From assembly GCA_040383485.1 (NCBI GenBank), contig JBEIDK010000015.1, positions 1-41,868 on the forward strand: a stretch of 41,868 nucleotides of DNA. The letters are read 5' to 3'. This document shows, piece after piece, positions 1-8,699 of the stretch (position 1 is its first letter; the number at the start of each line of letters is the position of its first letter). The translations under genes were made by a program, and so were the position numbers. Under the pieces are notes generated by a model. The model saw only the letters and a list, made by a program, of their open reading frames with translations. It was not told where the DNA came from and searched no databases. Source of the stretch: JBEIDK01 sp040383485 (GTDB lineage Bacteria; Bacteroidota; Bacteroidia; UBA4408).

Positions 1-7
1 ATAATAG

Positions 8-48
8 AAAAGAGGTAGTTTCAAATTTGAATACTACCTCTTTTTTTT
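8..48 (+). terminator. Rho-independent terminator of an upstream gene
   Basis: A perfect stem (AAGAGGTAGT at 10-19 with ACTACCTCTT at 33-42) is followed by eight T residues at 41-48. The loop itself contains the self-complementary TTCAAATTTGAA, so nearly the whole element can pair. It should end transcription of a forward gene that lies just outside the window. Confidence 0.85.
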
Positions 49-110
49 AAGGTTAATGACTTGGTATTATCTTGTTGATTATTTTGGTTTATTAATCAAT
101 ATTTCTAATT

Positions 111-286
111 ATTTAACCCAGATTGCGCGTTAGGGGTTCGTAGTGAGGCGCCAAAGCCCAATAAAATATGAACTTTTACGAACAAATCATATTGAATAAA
201 TGATGCATGAGAAAAAGTTGTTTACTTCATATTTTGAAGGGGTTTTGCGTTGTAATAGAATTTCTAATGCATATTCTGGGTTTAAT
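111..286. repeat. Long degenerate palindrome (hairpin-repeat remnant)
   Basis: The left arm (111-190) resembles the reverse complement of the right arm (200-286), with about two thirds of aligned positions identical by hand alignment and a short AT loop near 191-199. Shared blocks include CCCAGA at the outer edge, TTAG, an AAAATATGAA block (163-172 against 226-235) and ATCAT/ATGAT next to the loop. An 8-nt insertion sits in the right arm. The left arm contains a GC-richer stretch (121-158) that stands out from its surroundings. No gene is visible in 1-379. This looks like a decayed MITE-like or hairpin repeat, but other copies cannot be tested here. Confidence 0.55.
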
Positions 287-379
287 AGGTATTAAAATAT
301 TATCAAATATCATTTTCGCATTTTCAAATAATTAAATTTCATTCTTAGGTTTGTTAGTTAATTATAACGAACAAATAAA

Positions 380-931
380 ATGTCATATTGTAAAATAATT
401 GAAACTCTGCATCCTTATGATAGAAGGTTATTACACAAAAATTATCACGACAACTATTACGGTTTCCCATTAACCAATGATAATGAACTATTCGGCAGAC
501 TAATAATGGAAATAAATCAAGCGGGTCTGAGTTGGGAAACAATTCTAAAAAAGGAATCTTCGTTTAGAAAGGCATATGATAATTTTAATGTTAGTAAAGT
601 TGCGAAATATGGCGATAAAGAAAAAGAAATTCTTCTGGTAAACTCAGGAATTATAAGAAATAAATTAAAAATAAGTGCCGCAATAGAAAATGCTAAAACA
701 ATTGTGCAACTTCAAAAGGAATATGGTTCATTCTGTAACTGGTTGGAAAGTAATCATCCTAAAACCATAGATGAATGGGTTAAGTTATTCAAAAAAACTT
801 TTAAGTTCACTGGAGGAGAAATTGTAAAAGAATTTTTAATGAGCATTGGATATTTAGAGGGAGCGCACACAAATGAATGTGAAATATTTGCAGTTGTTTT
901 AAGGCACAAACCTATTTGGGCAAATAAATAA
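380..931 (+). CDS. tag: DNA-3-methyladenine glycosylase I (Tag family)
   Basis: This 183-residue protein matches the Tag family, which removes 3-methyladenine from alkylated DNA to start base-excision repair. The QAGLSW signature is at 47-52, and the preceding Glu44 aligns with the catalytic Glu38 of E. coli Tag. The zinc-snap residues are all present: Cys4, His23 (in YHDN), His163 and Cys167 (HxxxC near the C terminus). GIIRxKxKI follows at about 89-97. The Trp of the usual NEWG stretch is Tyr here (NYYG). The length is normal and the C terminus ends soon after the zinc ligands. The start at Cys4-minus-3 is required to keep the zinc ligand. It is a single gene, with the leader holding only a palindromic repeat. 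Confidence 0.93.
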   Translation: MSYCKIIETLHPYDRRLLHKNYHDNYYGFPLTNDNELFGRLIMEINQAGLSWETILKKESSFRKAYDNFNVSKVAKYGDKEKEILLVNSGIIRNKLKISAAIENAKTIVQLQKEYGSFCNWLESNHPKTIDEWVKLFKKTFKFTGGEIVKEFLMSIGYLEGAHTNECEIFAVVLRHKPIWANK

Positions 932-1024
932 CACTAGCTTAAAGAAACTATTTTAAAATAACGAAAAAGACTTGTTATTTGTAAAATCTAAAAACGATGA
1001 ATAATAAGTTCAAAATATTTTAAA

Positions 1025-1789
1025 ATGGGTTTTTTTAGCAATTTATTTTCCAATAAAGAAAAAGAAGTATTTCCAACTCTAAATGATTATAATGATGTAA
1101 TGATTGATATGCATAGTCACTTGCTATTCGGTATTGATGACGGAGCCGTAGACATTGAAAATTCATTGCAACTAATACGAGGACTTGTTGGTTTAGGTTA
1201 TAAAAAGCTAATTACTACGCCCCATGTAATGAGTGATACCTATAAAAATACCCCTGAAATAATTTTAGGAAAATTGGAAATTGTTCGACAAAAATTAAAA
1301 GAAAATAATATTAGTGTTGAAATAAATGCAGCCGCTGAATATTACTGTGACCATGAATTCTATAATAAAATTGGGAAAGAAGACCTGTTGACAATAAGTA
1401 AAGATAGGCATTTGCTATTCGAAGTTTCTTACTTGAATGCTCCTGAAATTTTTAATGATACAATTTTTGCTTTGCAGTCAAATGGTTACAAACCAGTTTT
1501 GGCACATCCAGAAAGATACCCATTTTGGTTCTCCGACTTCAATAAATTTAAAGAAATTAAAGCCAAAGGCGTATTACTTCAAATGAATATCAATTCGCTA
1601 ACTGGTCATTATGGTATGCCAACCAAAAAAATAGCTGAAAAAATGATTGAAGAAAATATGATTAGCTTTATTGGAAGTGATTGCCATCATGAAGGTCATA
1701 TAAACCTAATGCGCCAAACACTTAATAATCCTTATCTTAGCAAGTTGATTTCTAGTGGAATGCTAATGAATAGTAGATTAAATTTTTAA
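1025..1789 (+). CDS. PHP-domain tyrosine-protein phosphatase, CpsB/YwqE type
   Basis: The 254-residue protein carries a PHP metal-binding fold: HSHLLFGIDDG with His30 and His32, TTPH with His67, AAAEYYCD with Glu105, then LAHPERY and GSDCHHEGH. This is the order seen in CpsB/CapC/YwqE manganese-dependent phosphatases, which dephosphorylate the bacterial tyrosine kinases that control capsule and exopolysaccharide export. About 25 residues precede the fold, starting MGFFSNLFSNKEKE; this N-terminal leader with basic and aromatic residues is common in Bacteroidota members. No cognate BY-kinase or Wzc-like gene is in the window, so the polysaccharide role is taken from the family. It stands alone, forward, between tag and the PorE-like gene. 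Confidence 0.9.
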   Translation: MGFFSNLFSNKEKEVFPTLNDYNDVMIDMHSHLLFGIDDGAVDIENSLQLIRGLVGLGYKKLITTPHVMSDTYKNTPEIILGKLEIVRQKLKENNISVEINAAAEYYCDHEFYNKIGKEDLLTISKDRHLLFEVSYLNAPEIFNDTIFALQSNGYKPVLAHPERYPFWFSDFNKFKEIKAKGVLLQMNINSLTGHYGMPTKKIAEKMIEENMISFIGSDCHHEGHINLMRQTLNNPYLSKLISSGMLMNSRLNF

Positions 1790-1868
1790 ACAGTTTAAAT
1801 GTTCAGTCTTTTGTCCAAGTTTTCAAATTTCATCAAATTTCAAATGTCACAACTTCATTATTTATTAG

Positions 1869-1897
1869 TTGTAGAAACAAGAATTTATATATATTAG
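1869..1897 (+). promoter_or_regulatory. Bacteroidota-type promoter for the PorE-like gene
   Basis: A -33 TTG at 1869-1871 and a -7 box TATATTAG at 1890-1897 are separated by 18 nt. The -7 box differs from TAnnTTTG at one position. The implied start near 1904 leaves a leader of about 29 nt before the ATG at 1933. Confidence 0.45.
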
Positions 1898-1932
1898 CAA
1901 CCTTAAATTAATACAAATTTCAATAATACGAT

Positions 1933-3942
1933 ATGAAAATTTACAAGTTTTTGATAATCCTATCAGTTGCATTTTGCGCTACTTTTTCAGCTAAAGCACA
2001 AAGAAATTATAATAAAGAAGCCGATAAATATTTCAATAATGAAGAGTGGACTGAAGCTCTAGAAGCATACAAAAAAGCATCAGGAAAATCAAGCAACAAG
2101 GCCAAAAAAGCAGAGGCAATTTATAAAGTTGCTGAATGTTATCGTCGCCTTAACGATATGAAAAATGCAGAAACTTGGTATGCCAAAGCAATTAAAGCTA
2201 AGTTTCCTGACCCAAATGCTACATTAATGTTGGCTGAGGCAAAAAAATCTCAAGAGAGATACAACGATGCTATTATTGATTTTAATGAATACGCTAAAAT
2301 GGTACCTTCTGATCCTAGAGGAGCAGATGGAGCAAAATCATGCGCCTTAGCACAAAAATGGAAAGACAGTCCAACAAGATTTACTGTTTCAATCCTACCA
2401 ATCAATTCAAAAGGTTGGGACTTTGCCCCTGTTTATGCTGATAAGAAATATAATTCAATATATTTTGTAAGTACACGTGAAGGTTCTGCTGGTAACAAAA
2501 CGGACCCTTCAATGAATTCGAGCTTTGCAGATATTTACGAGGCGAAAATTGATAAAAAAGGCGCTTGGAGTACTCCTCAAGCTATTGGAACTCCAATAAA
2601 CACAGCATATAACGAAGGTACTGTCACTTTAAACAAAAAGCGTACAAAAATGTATTTTGGTAGATTCAAAGTTGAACCTAAAAAACAATATGGTTATAGA
2701 ATAATGTCATCAGAAAAGAAAGGCGGAGGTTGGACAGAGCCACAACAATTACCATTGATAAATGATACATCTATTTATGGCGTTGGGCAACCATTTGTAA
2801 TGCCTGACGAATCAAAACTTTACTTTGTTTCTGATATGCCTGGCGGATTTGGTGGAAAGGATATTTGGTTCTCAGCTTATGATAAAAAAGCCAACAAATG
2901 GGGAGAACCCCAAAATGCTGGATATGTTATTAATACATCAAATGATGAGTATTTTCCATATGTTTCTGAAACCGGAGATTTTTATTTCGCATCAAATGGT
3001 CATATCGGAATGGGTGGGTTAGATATTTTTAAGGCGAAGAAAAGTGGAGAAAACTTTACAGAGGTAGAAAACTTGCAATATCCTATTAATAGTGCAGGTG
3101 ATGATTTCGGAATTATATGGGAAGGCACAAAAGGTGAAAGAGGATTATTAAGCTCTAACCGTGCTGGTGGAAAAGGTGGTGATGATATATATTCATTCTC
3201 ATTACCTCCAACTTTATTTAATGTGGATGGCGTAGTTTATGATAAAGATTCTCGCGAAAAAGTTGTTGGCGCTAAGGTAAAAATGACTGGCAGCGATGGT
3301 TCATCAATTGAAACTACAACAGATGGCACTGGTGGCTATCGTTTTGATATGACTCCTGATGGTAAACGAGTAATTAATTCTCAAACTACTTATTCTTTAA
3401 CCGCTGAAAAAGTTGATTATCTTGGTGATAAGACAGAATTTACTACAGTTGGATTAGAACTTGGTACTGACTTTAAAAAGGATATGGAGATGAAACCAAT
3501 TAAAAAAGAAATTCCTATTCAGCTTCCAAAAATTTTGTATGATTTAGCTAAGTGGGATTTGAAACCTCAATTCCAAGATTCATTAACAGGTTTAATCAAA
3601 ACATTAAATGATAATTCAAATATTTCAATTGAATTAGGTTCTCATACCGATACTCGTGGCGATGTAAAAGCAAATGCCGAATTAGCTCAAAAACGTGCAC
3701 AATCAGTTGTTGATTTTTTAATTTTGAAAGGTATTGCTGCTGACAGGCTTGCTGCTAGAGGTTATGGTGAAAGCAAACCATTAATTTCGGATGCAGATAT
3801 TGCTGCAATGAAAACAGACGAAGAAAAGGAAGAAGCACATCAAAAAAATCGTAGAACCGATTTTAGAATAACAAGCTTTACTTATGTTCCTAAAGAAGAT
3901 CCGAACAAGAAAGTAGAAATCGAGGACGATTCAGAAGAATAA
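1933..3942 (+). CDS. PorE-like T9SS protein: TPR, PD40 propeller, carboxypeptidase-regulatory-like and OmpA domains
   Basis: A 669-residue exported protein with a signal peptide ending SAKAQ at about 23. In order it has TPR-like helices (about 25-140), a beta-propeller of PD40 repeats (about 150-430, for example SDMPGGFGGKDIWFS), a carboxypeptidase-regulatory-like beta domain (about 432-520), and an OmpA peptidoglycan-binding domain (about 525-655) with HTDTRGD, RAQSVVDFLI, ARGYGESKP and NRRTDFRI. This four-domain order and length match PorE (PG1058 of Porphyromonas gingivalis), which links the T9SS to peptidoglycan. The Asp of HTDTRGD and the Arg of NRRTDFR are typical of diaminopimelate-binding OmpA domains. 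A strong terminator follows. It could also be a generic OmpA-family envelope protein. T9SS cargo and PorP/SprF elsewhere in the window favour the T9SS role. Confidence 0.85.
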   Translation: MKIYKFLIILSVAFCATFSAKAQRNYNKEADKYFNNEEWTEALEAYKKASGKSSNKAKKAEAIYKVAECYRRLNDMKNAETWYAKAIKAKFPDPNATLMLAEAKKSQERYNDAIIDFNEYAKMVPSDPRGADGAKSCALAQKWKDSPTRFTVSILPINSKGWDFAPVYADKKYNSIYFVSTREGSAGNKTDPSMNSSFADIYEAKIDKKGAWSTPQAIGTPINTAYNEGTVTLNKKRTKMYFGRFKVEPKKQYGYRIMSSEKKGGGWTEPQQLPLINDTSIYGVGQPFVMPDESKLYFVSDMPGGFGGKDIWFSAYDKKANKWGEPQNAGYVINTSNDEYFPYVSETGDFYFASNGHIGMGGLDIFKAKKSGENFTEVENLQYPINSAGDDFGIIWEGTKGERGLLSSNRAGGKGGDDIYSFSLPPTLFNVDGVVYDKDSREKVVGAKVKMTGSDGSSIETTTDGTGGYRFDMTPDGKRVINSQTTYSLTAEKVDYLGDKTEFTTVGLELGTDFKKDMEMKPIKKEIPIQLPKILYDLAKWDLKPQFQDSLTGLIKTLNDNSNISIELGSHTDTRGDVKANAELAQKRAQSVVDFLILKGIAADRLAARGYGESKPLISDADIAAMKTDEEKEEAHQKNRRTDFRITSFTYVPKEDPNKKVEIEDDSEE

Positions 3943-3961
3943 GCTAAGAATAGAAATTATA

Positions 3962-3999
3962 AAAACAGCCATTGAGACATTTCTTAATGGCTGTTTTAT
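3962..3999 (+). terminator. Rho-independent terminator after the PorE-like gene
   Basis: A perfect 12-bp stem (3962-3973 with 3986-3997, AAAACAGCCATT and its complement) encloses a 12-nt loop, and the right arm ends in TTTT. It lies 20 nt past the stop codon and separates this gene from tpiA. Confidence 0.88.
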
Positions 4000-4030
4000 T
4001 TGAACTAATATTACTGCAATAAAAAATAAT

Positions 4031-4792
4031 ATGCGAAAAAAAATTGTAGCTGGCAATTGGAAAATGAATTTACTTCATCATGAAGCACTTGAATTAATTA
4101 CTGATATTGTGAATCTTATAGATAATGAAAATAATGTTCAAATAGTTCTTGCCCCATCATTCCCCTATTTAAAAGAAGCTGTTGAGATTACCAGTTCACA
4201 TCCTCAAATTAAAATATCTGCTCAAAACTGTGCAGATAAAGAAAATGGAGCATATACAGGAGAGGTTTCTGTTCCAATGTTAAATTCAATAGGTGTTGAG
4301 TATGTTATAATTGGGCATAGCGAACGACGTATTATTTATGGTGAAACTAATTCAACCATAAAAAGAAAGCTTGATTTGGTTTTAGGTAATAGTTTAGTAC
4401 CAATACTTTGTGTTGGCGAAACCTTAGAAGAAAGAAAATCTAGTAAGCATTTCGAAATTATTGCAACACAAATTCTCGAATGCTCACAACATCTAAATAG
4501 TGATTTATTATCAAAAATTATAATTGCATATGAGCCGGTATGGGCTATAGGCACTGGTGTAACTGCTACACCAGCACAAGCACAAGAAATGCATTATTAC
4601 ATTAGAAACTTTATTGCAATTAATAGTACTCAAGAAATTGCAGATAATATTACAATTTTATACGGAGGTAGCTGCAATGAAAAAAATGCTTCGGAGCTTT
4701 TCTCTTGCAAAGATATTGATGGAGGACTAATAGGTGGCGCATCTATTAATGCAGAAAGTTTTAATAAAATTATTAGTACACTAAATAAGTAA
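4031..4792 (+). CDS. tpiA: Triosephosphate isomerase
   Basis: The 253-residue protein is a complete TIM-barrel triosephosphate isomerase, interconverting dihydroxyacetone phosphate and glyceraldehyde 3-phosphate in glycolysis. The substrate-binding Lys11 lies in GNWKMN, the electrophile His96 in IIGHSERR, and the catalytic base Glu168 in AYEPVWAIGTG. The phosphate-binding GGS (YGGSCNEKN) and GGLIGGASI motifs are near the C terminus. It starts 34 nt after the terminator of the PorE-like gene. A secreted unknown begins 20 nt downstream on the same strand and may share its transcript. Confidence 0.98.
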   Translation: MRKKIVAGNWKMNLLHHEALELITDIVNLIDNENNVQIVLAPSFPYLKEAVEITSSHPQIKISAQNCADKENGAYTGEVSVPMLNSIGVEYVIIGHSERRIIYGETNSTIKRKLDLVLGNSLVPILCVGETLEERKSSKHFEIIATQILECSQHLNSDLLSKIIIAYEPVWAIGTGVTATPAQAQEMHYYIRNFIAINSTQEIADNITILYGGSCNEKNASELFSCKDIDGGLIGGASINAESFNKIISTLNK

Positions 4793-4812
4793 TTAAATTA
4801 CCAAATATCTAT

Positions 4813-5481
4813 ATGCTAAAATTAAAATCAAAAATATATTTTCTTCAAGCAGCAATTTTATTAACTATTTCAAATGCATCAATTGCAAAAAGATTAAACA
4901 AGGTAAACGCATATTATATAAACATTTCTGGTGATACCATAAATGGAGAATTAAAATTGCCTTATTCATTTTGTAACAATTCAATAAACTTTGAATTGTT
5001 GCAAAAGAAAATATACTTTATTGATAAGGACAATAAAAAACAAAAGCTCAAACCATTAAAAATAAAAGAATATGGTTATGTTTTAGGTGAAAAAAAAATT
5101 GTAATGCGTTCAATTAAAAACACATATATAGTTGGCAGTATTTTTAATTTAAATAAAAACCTGTTTATGAAACTAATTACTGATGGAAAATTAAAGCAAT
5201 ATGAGTTTACTTTTAAAAGATACTCAAGTGGCGGTGGATATATGGCTACCGGACCAGGCATCAGTGGTAATTTTAATAACGGTTATTCTTATAAAGCAAA
5301 ACGAGTATTTATTCAAAAAAACAATGAAGAAGCAATACTTGTTACTCCAATTAATTTTAATAAAAAGGTAAAAACATATTTAGGTGATTGTTCTGAATTA
5401 TTAAAGAAAATTGAAACGGATTCTTATACAATGAAAAGTATTCATAATTTGGTTATGGATTACAACGCGTTATGCTATTAA
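4813..5481 (+). CDS. Secreted protein of unknown function
   Basis: I do not recognise a characterised family. The 222-residue product has a lysine-rich N terminus and hydrophobic stretch (about 7-25) that look like a signal peptide ending near ASIAK. The mature part is beta-rich, beginning YYINISGDTINGEL; a similar GDTxxG opening occurs in many uncharacterised exported Bacteroidota proteins. Lysine is abundant, and a Gly/Ser-rich turn (SSGGGYMATGPG) lies at about 138-149. No catalytic motif is apparent. It follows tpiA by 20 nt and its stop is 1 nt from the stop of the convergent ldcA-like gene. Confidence 0.7.
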   Translation: MLKLKSKIYFLQAAILLTISNASIAKRLNKVNAYYINISGDTINGELKLPYSFCNNSINFELLQKKIYFIDKDNKKQKLKPLKIKEYGYVLGEKKIVMRSIKNTYIVGSIFNLNKNLFMKLITDGKLKQYEFTFKRYSSGGGYMATGPGISGNFNNGYSYKAKRVFIQKNNEEAILVTPINFNKKVKTYLGDCSELLKKIETDSYTMKSIHNLVMDYNALCY

Positions 5482-5482
5482 T

Positions 5483-6385
5483 TTATTCATAATTCTTCAA
5501 TTCGCACTTTTTATCACTAATTGATAAAGTAACATTGCTACCTAGTTTAATTGGAAAGTTTTTTAAATCATGGCCTGATGGGAAATTAAAAACAACAGGG
5601 TAATCATATTCTTTTATTGCATCAAAAATAATTTCATTAGCATTTTTTCCAAAAGGTATTATATTATCCTTCATATCAAGCATGCTTCCTATAACTAATC
5701 CCTTTAATTTTTTTAATTTTCCTGCACGTTTCAAAGACAGAATCATGCGGTCAATATGATATAAATACTCATCTAAATCCTCAATAAACAGTATTTTATT
5801 TTTAGTGTCAATATCTGATTTGCTTCCAAGCAATGAATAGAGTATCGACAAATTACCGCCTACAATACTTCCATTAACATCACCAATCTTGTTTAATTTA
5901 TAACTTTTAGTTTTAAATACATAACTAACATTTTTGCCAAATAATAAATCTCTTAAATATTCAACAGACTTTAGGTTTTTCGAAAAAGTGAGAGGCATAG
6001 GCGCGTGTAATGTTGATATTCCATAACAGTTTTCGATATGTGAGTGCAATACTGTAATATCGCTAAAGCCAACAATCCATTTTGGGCACTTTTTAAATTT
6101 ACTAAAATTTATTTTATCAATAATTCGCATGGTGCCGTATCCTCCTCTTGCTATAAAAATTGCTTTAATTTCTGAGTTATCTAAAGCCCATTGCAGCGCT
6201 TTAGCCCTTAAATCGTCGCTTCCAGCAAATTGATTTTCCTCTGCATATAATGATGAATCTGTAACGACATTCAATCCCCAATTGCGAATTTGCCTTATGG
6301 GTTTTAATAATTCTTTGGAGCTAACTTTTCTTGCCGTTGCTATAATCGCAACTGAATCATTTTTTTTTAAGTAATTAGGTATCAT
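5483..6385 (-). CDS. LD-carboxypeptidase, S66 family
   Basis: The 300-residue protein is an S66 serine peptidase of the LdcA/MccF type. The LdcA branch cleaves the L-Lys/mDap-D-Ala bond of murein tetrapeptides during peptidoglycan recycling. The triad is visible: Ser108 in VGFSDITVLH, Glu202 in FIEDLDEYLYHIDRM and His272 in FPSGHDLKNFP. ARGGYGTMRIID (79-90) is the conserved oxyanion-side loop, and there is no signal peptide, consistent with cytosolic recycling. The length fits the family. MccF-type immunity enzymes share this triad, so the exact substrate is inferred. The gene is convergent with the secreted unknown and has no terminator hairpin between the stops. Confidence 0.9.
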   Translation of the reverse strand: MIPNYLKKNDSVAIIATARKVSSKELLKPIRQIRNWGLNVVTDSSLYAEENQFAGSDDLRAKALQWALDNSEIKAIFIARGGYGTMRIIDKINFSKFKKCPKWIVGFSDITVLHSHIENCYGISTLHAPMPLTFSKNLKSVEYLRDLLFGKNVSYVFKTKSYKLNKIGDVNGSIVGGNLSILYSLLGSKSDIDTKNKILFIEDLDEYLYHIDRMILSLKRAGKLKKLKGLVIGSMLDMKDNIIPFGKNANEIIFDAIKEYDYPVVFNFPSGHDLKNFPIKLGSNVTLSISDKKCELKNYE

Positions 6386-6442
6386 TTTTTTTAATTATAC
6401 AGATGTTATCAAGAAAAAAAGTTATTAATGCCTATTTGTTTT

Positions 6443-6982
6443 TCAACGTGCTTTTCTATTTATCGCTTTCTTTTGGAAAGTATTAGCAATGGGGTTTAGT
6501 ATTAAATCAATTCTCTTAACCATTTCATTAACTGCTGGACATACCATGGCGTTACTTTCTGTTATGCTTAAAATACTATGTACTTTTCTTCTATCGGTAT
6601 GAGGGTAACCTTGGCAAGCAATCGGACGCACATCATAAATATTACAAGAGTTGTCTTCATTTAAAAATGCGCAAGGACTCTTTTGAACCACATAGTCTCC
6701 TTCATCATCCATGAACAAGTATTTTTCTACAAGTTGAGTAGGCTTCAATTTTAAATACTTTGCTATATTCTCAATGTCTTTACTTTTAAAAACAGGGCTT
6801 GTTGTTTTGCAACAATTAGCGCAAGTTAAACAATCTGTTTCAGAAAAAACATCGACGTGCATTTGGTTAAAAAGTGCATCAATTCTATTGGTTTTCTGTT
6901 TTCTTATACTTTTAAAACTGTTTAAAATAGATTTTTTTTTCTCCTTTATATCTTCATTAAACTTTATTAAATTTATATTCAT
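6443..6982 (-). CDS. YkgJ-family cysteine-cluster protein
   Basis: The product (179 residues from the chosen start) has the YkgJ-type cluster CLTCANCC followed by CAFLNEDNSCNIYDVRPIAC, a pattern thought to bind zinc or an iron-sulfur group. The biochemical role of the family is not settled. I chose the ATG at 6982 (MNINLIKFNEDIKE). The in-frame upstream Met at 7033 would add a Phe/Cys-rich 17-residue tail that looks like translated leader. The gene diverges from rpiB across about 100 nt. Confidence 0.82.
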   Translation of the reverse strand: MNINLIKFNEDIKEKKKSILNSFKSIRKQKTNRIDALFNQMHVDVFSETDCLTCANCCKTTSPVFKSKDIENIAKYLKLKPTQLVEKYLFMDDEGDYVVQKSPCAFLNEDNSCNIYDVRPIACQGYPHTDRRKVHSILSITESNAMVCPAVNEMVKRIDLILNPIANTFQKKAINRKAR

Positions 6983-7084
6983 AATGTATTTTGCACAATT
7001 GTTAAAAAAACAATGATAAAAAAACAAAAGCACTAATTGGTCATATATTAAATGACATACTTTTATACAAAATAATTTTCAATT

Positions 7085-7498
7085 ATGATTATTGCAATTG
7101 CAGCTGACCATGCAGGTTTTGAATTAAAAGAGATAGTAAAGAAGCATTTTAAAGAGTTTGAGTTTAATGATTTTGGAACGCATAGCACTAATAGTATGGA
7201 CTATCCTGATGTTGCGCATCCGTTAGCAAAATATGTTGAAGGTAACAACGTTCGAGGAATTTTAATTTGTGGAAGCGGTAATGGAGTAAATATTACTGCA
7301 AATAAACATGCAGGCATTAGGAGTGCTTTGTGTTGGAATAAGGAAATTGCTGAGCTATCCAGGTTACATAATAATGCTAATGTAATAGCTATTCCTGCAA
7401 GATTTGTGACAATTGAAAATGCTTTAGAAATGATTCAAGTTTTTCTTGATACAAAATTTGAAGGTGGTCGTCATCAAATTAGAGTAAATAAAATTTAA
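7085..7498 (+). CDS. rpiB: Ribose-5-phosphate isomerase B
   Basis: The 137-residue protein belongs to the RpiB/LacAB family, interconverting ribose 5-phosphate and ribulose 5-phosphate in the pentose phosphate pathway. It opens with the Rossmann strand and AADHAG (Asp8-His9), has the catalytic Cys62 in ICGSGNG, then ANKHAGIRSAL and SRLHNNANV, all typical of RpiB. Length is slightly short of the usual 140-150 but complete. Ten nucleotides separate it from the LutB-like gene, so the two are likely co-transcribed. A weak TTG-N18-TACTTTTA promoter-like pair precedes the gene. Confidence 0.95.
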   Translation: MIIAIAADHAGFELKEIVKKHFKEFEFNDFGTHSTNSMDYPDVAHPLAKYVEGNNVRGILICGSGNGVNITANKHAGIRSALCWNKEIAELSRLHNNANVIAIPARFVTIENALEMIQVFLDTKFEGGRHQIRVNKI

Positions 7499-7507
7499 GT
7501 ATTAAAG

Positions 7508-8692
7508 ATGGCAACATATGATATATTTCTTAACACCGCCGAAGATAACGCTTTTAATAGCTTATCAAGGCAGCGTGCAAGTGAAACAAAAAAATTACAA
7601 ATACAAAAATCCGAAGCAGCTAAAAATTTCTTCTCAAATTACGAATTAGCAAAGTCTAGGGCTAATGTTTACAGGAATAAAGCACTTGATAATTTAGATA
7701 AAGTATTATTAGACTTTGAGTCTAACTTTAATAAAAATGGGGGAAAAGTAATTTGGGCCAATAATGAAAAGGAAGCTCAAACAGAAATAATAAAAATTGC
7801 ACAAAAAAATAAATGCAATTACTTATACCTTGGTGATTCAAGCATTGCACAAGAGTTAAAATTAGAAGTTGGGTTAAATAGAGAAAAAATAAGCATATTT
7901 GGTCAAGAACCCTACAAAATGACTGTTTGTCAAGCAAATTTTATTTGCGTAGAAGGTGGCATGATTGTTACTGCTAACAATAACTTGCGTGAACAAAAAA
8001 TAGTTCAACAATCAGATATTCAAGTCTATTTAATTGGCATAGAAAGCATTACTCAGAGCTTAAATGAATTAGATTTATTGTTGCAATTACAAGCATTAAA
8101 TAAAATTGGCGAAAGTAGTTTTGAATTTTCTAATTTTGTTTCTGGAAGTAGAAATTCTGATAATCAAATTTACTTATTGCTAGTAGATAATGGAAGAACT
8201 TCTATTCAAAAAGATAATGCACAAAAAACAGCACTAAATTGTATACATTGTAATGCATGTTTGTCTATTTGTAATGTTTCCAATATTGTAACTAAAAAAG
8301 CATATGACTCTATTTATACAGGTCCAATAGGTTGTATTGTTTCATCAAAAATACAGCATCAAGAAGACTATAATCATCTTTATTATGCCAATCTCTTAGA
8401 CGGTGAAGCAGAAAAAGTATGTCCTGTTAAAATTGATTTTTCAAAAATATTATTACATAACAGAAAGTTATTTATTAAAAGTGGTTTAGCATCAAAGAAA
8501 GACAATATTAGTTTTTACTTCTGGAAAAATGCAATGCTTAAAAGAAATGTAATGGATAAAGGAGGAGCAACTTTCAAGAACTTTATGCTTCGCCAATTTT
8601 TTAAAAAGTCATGGGGCAGCAGAAGAGATTTTCCAATAGCAGCTGATAAATCGTTTAACCAACAATGGAGAGAAAGAAAATCAATAAAATAA
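7508..8692 (+). CDS. Reduced LutB-like LUD-domain iron-sulfur protein
   Basis: The 394-residue protein has the LUD fold (about 60-230, with ANFICVEGGMIV and YLIGIESI) followed by a ferredoxin-like part. LutB proteins work with LutA and LutC in lactate oxidation and are usually around 460-480 residues with two 4Fe-4S motifs. Here the first motif is intact (Cys245, 248, 251, 255), as is YTGPIG. The second keeps only Cys305 in CPVKI: the two preceding ligand positions are Asp298 and Ala301. A stretch between the N-terminal helices and the LUD beta-sheet also appears shortened. No lutA or lutC neighbour is present; rpiB lies 10 nt upstream. It may have one cluster and a changed role. The call to the family is firm, the function is not. 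Confidence 0.8.
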   Translation: MATYDIFLNTAEDNAFNSLSRQRASETKKLQIQKSEAAKNFFSNYELAKSRANVYRNKALDNLDKVLLDFESNFNKNGGKVIWANNEKEAQTEIIKIAQKNKCNYLYLGDSSIAQELKLEVGLNREKISIFGQEPYKMTVCQANFICVEGGMIVTANNNLREQKIVQQSDIQVYLIGIESITQSLNELDLLLQLQALNKIGESSFEFSNFVSGSRNSDNQIYLLLVDNGRTSIQKDNAQKTALNCIHCNACLSICNVSNIVTKKAYDSIYTGPIGCIVSSKIQHQEDYNHLYYANLLDGEAEKVCPVKIDFSKILLHNRKLFIKSGLASKKDNISFYFWKNAMLKRNVMDKGGATFKNFMLRQFFKKSWGSRRDFPIAADKSFNQQWRERKSIK

Positions 8693-8699
8693 TTGATTT
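8678..8699. terminator. Possible AT-rich bidirectional hairpin at a convergent junction
   Basis: AAATCAAT (8678-8685) pairs with ATTGATTT (8692-8699) around a 6-nt loop, spanning both stop codons of the LutB-like gene and panC. There is no G+C core and only a weak T tract, so this is a tentative call. Confidence 0.3.
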
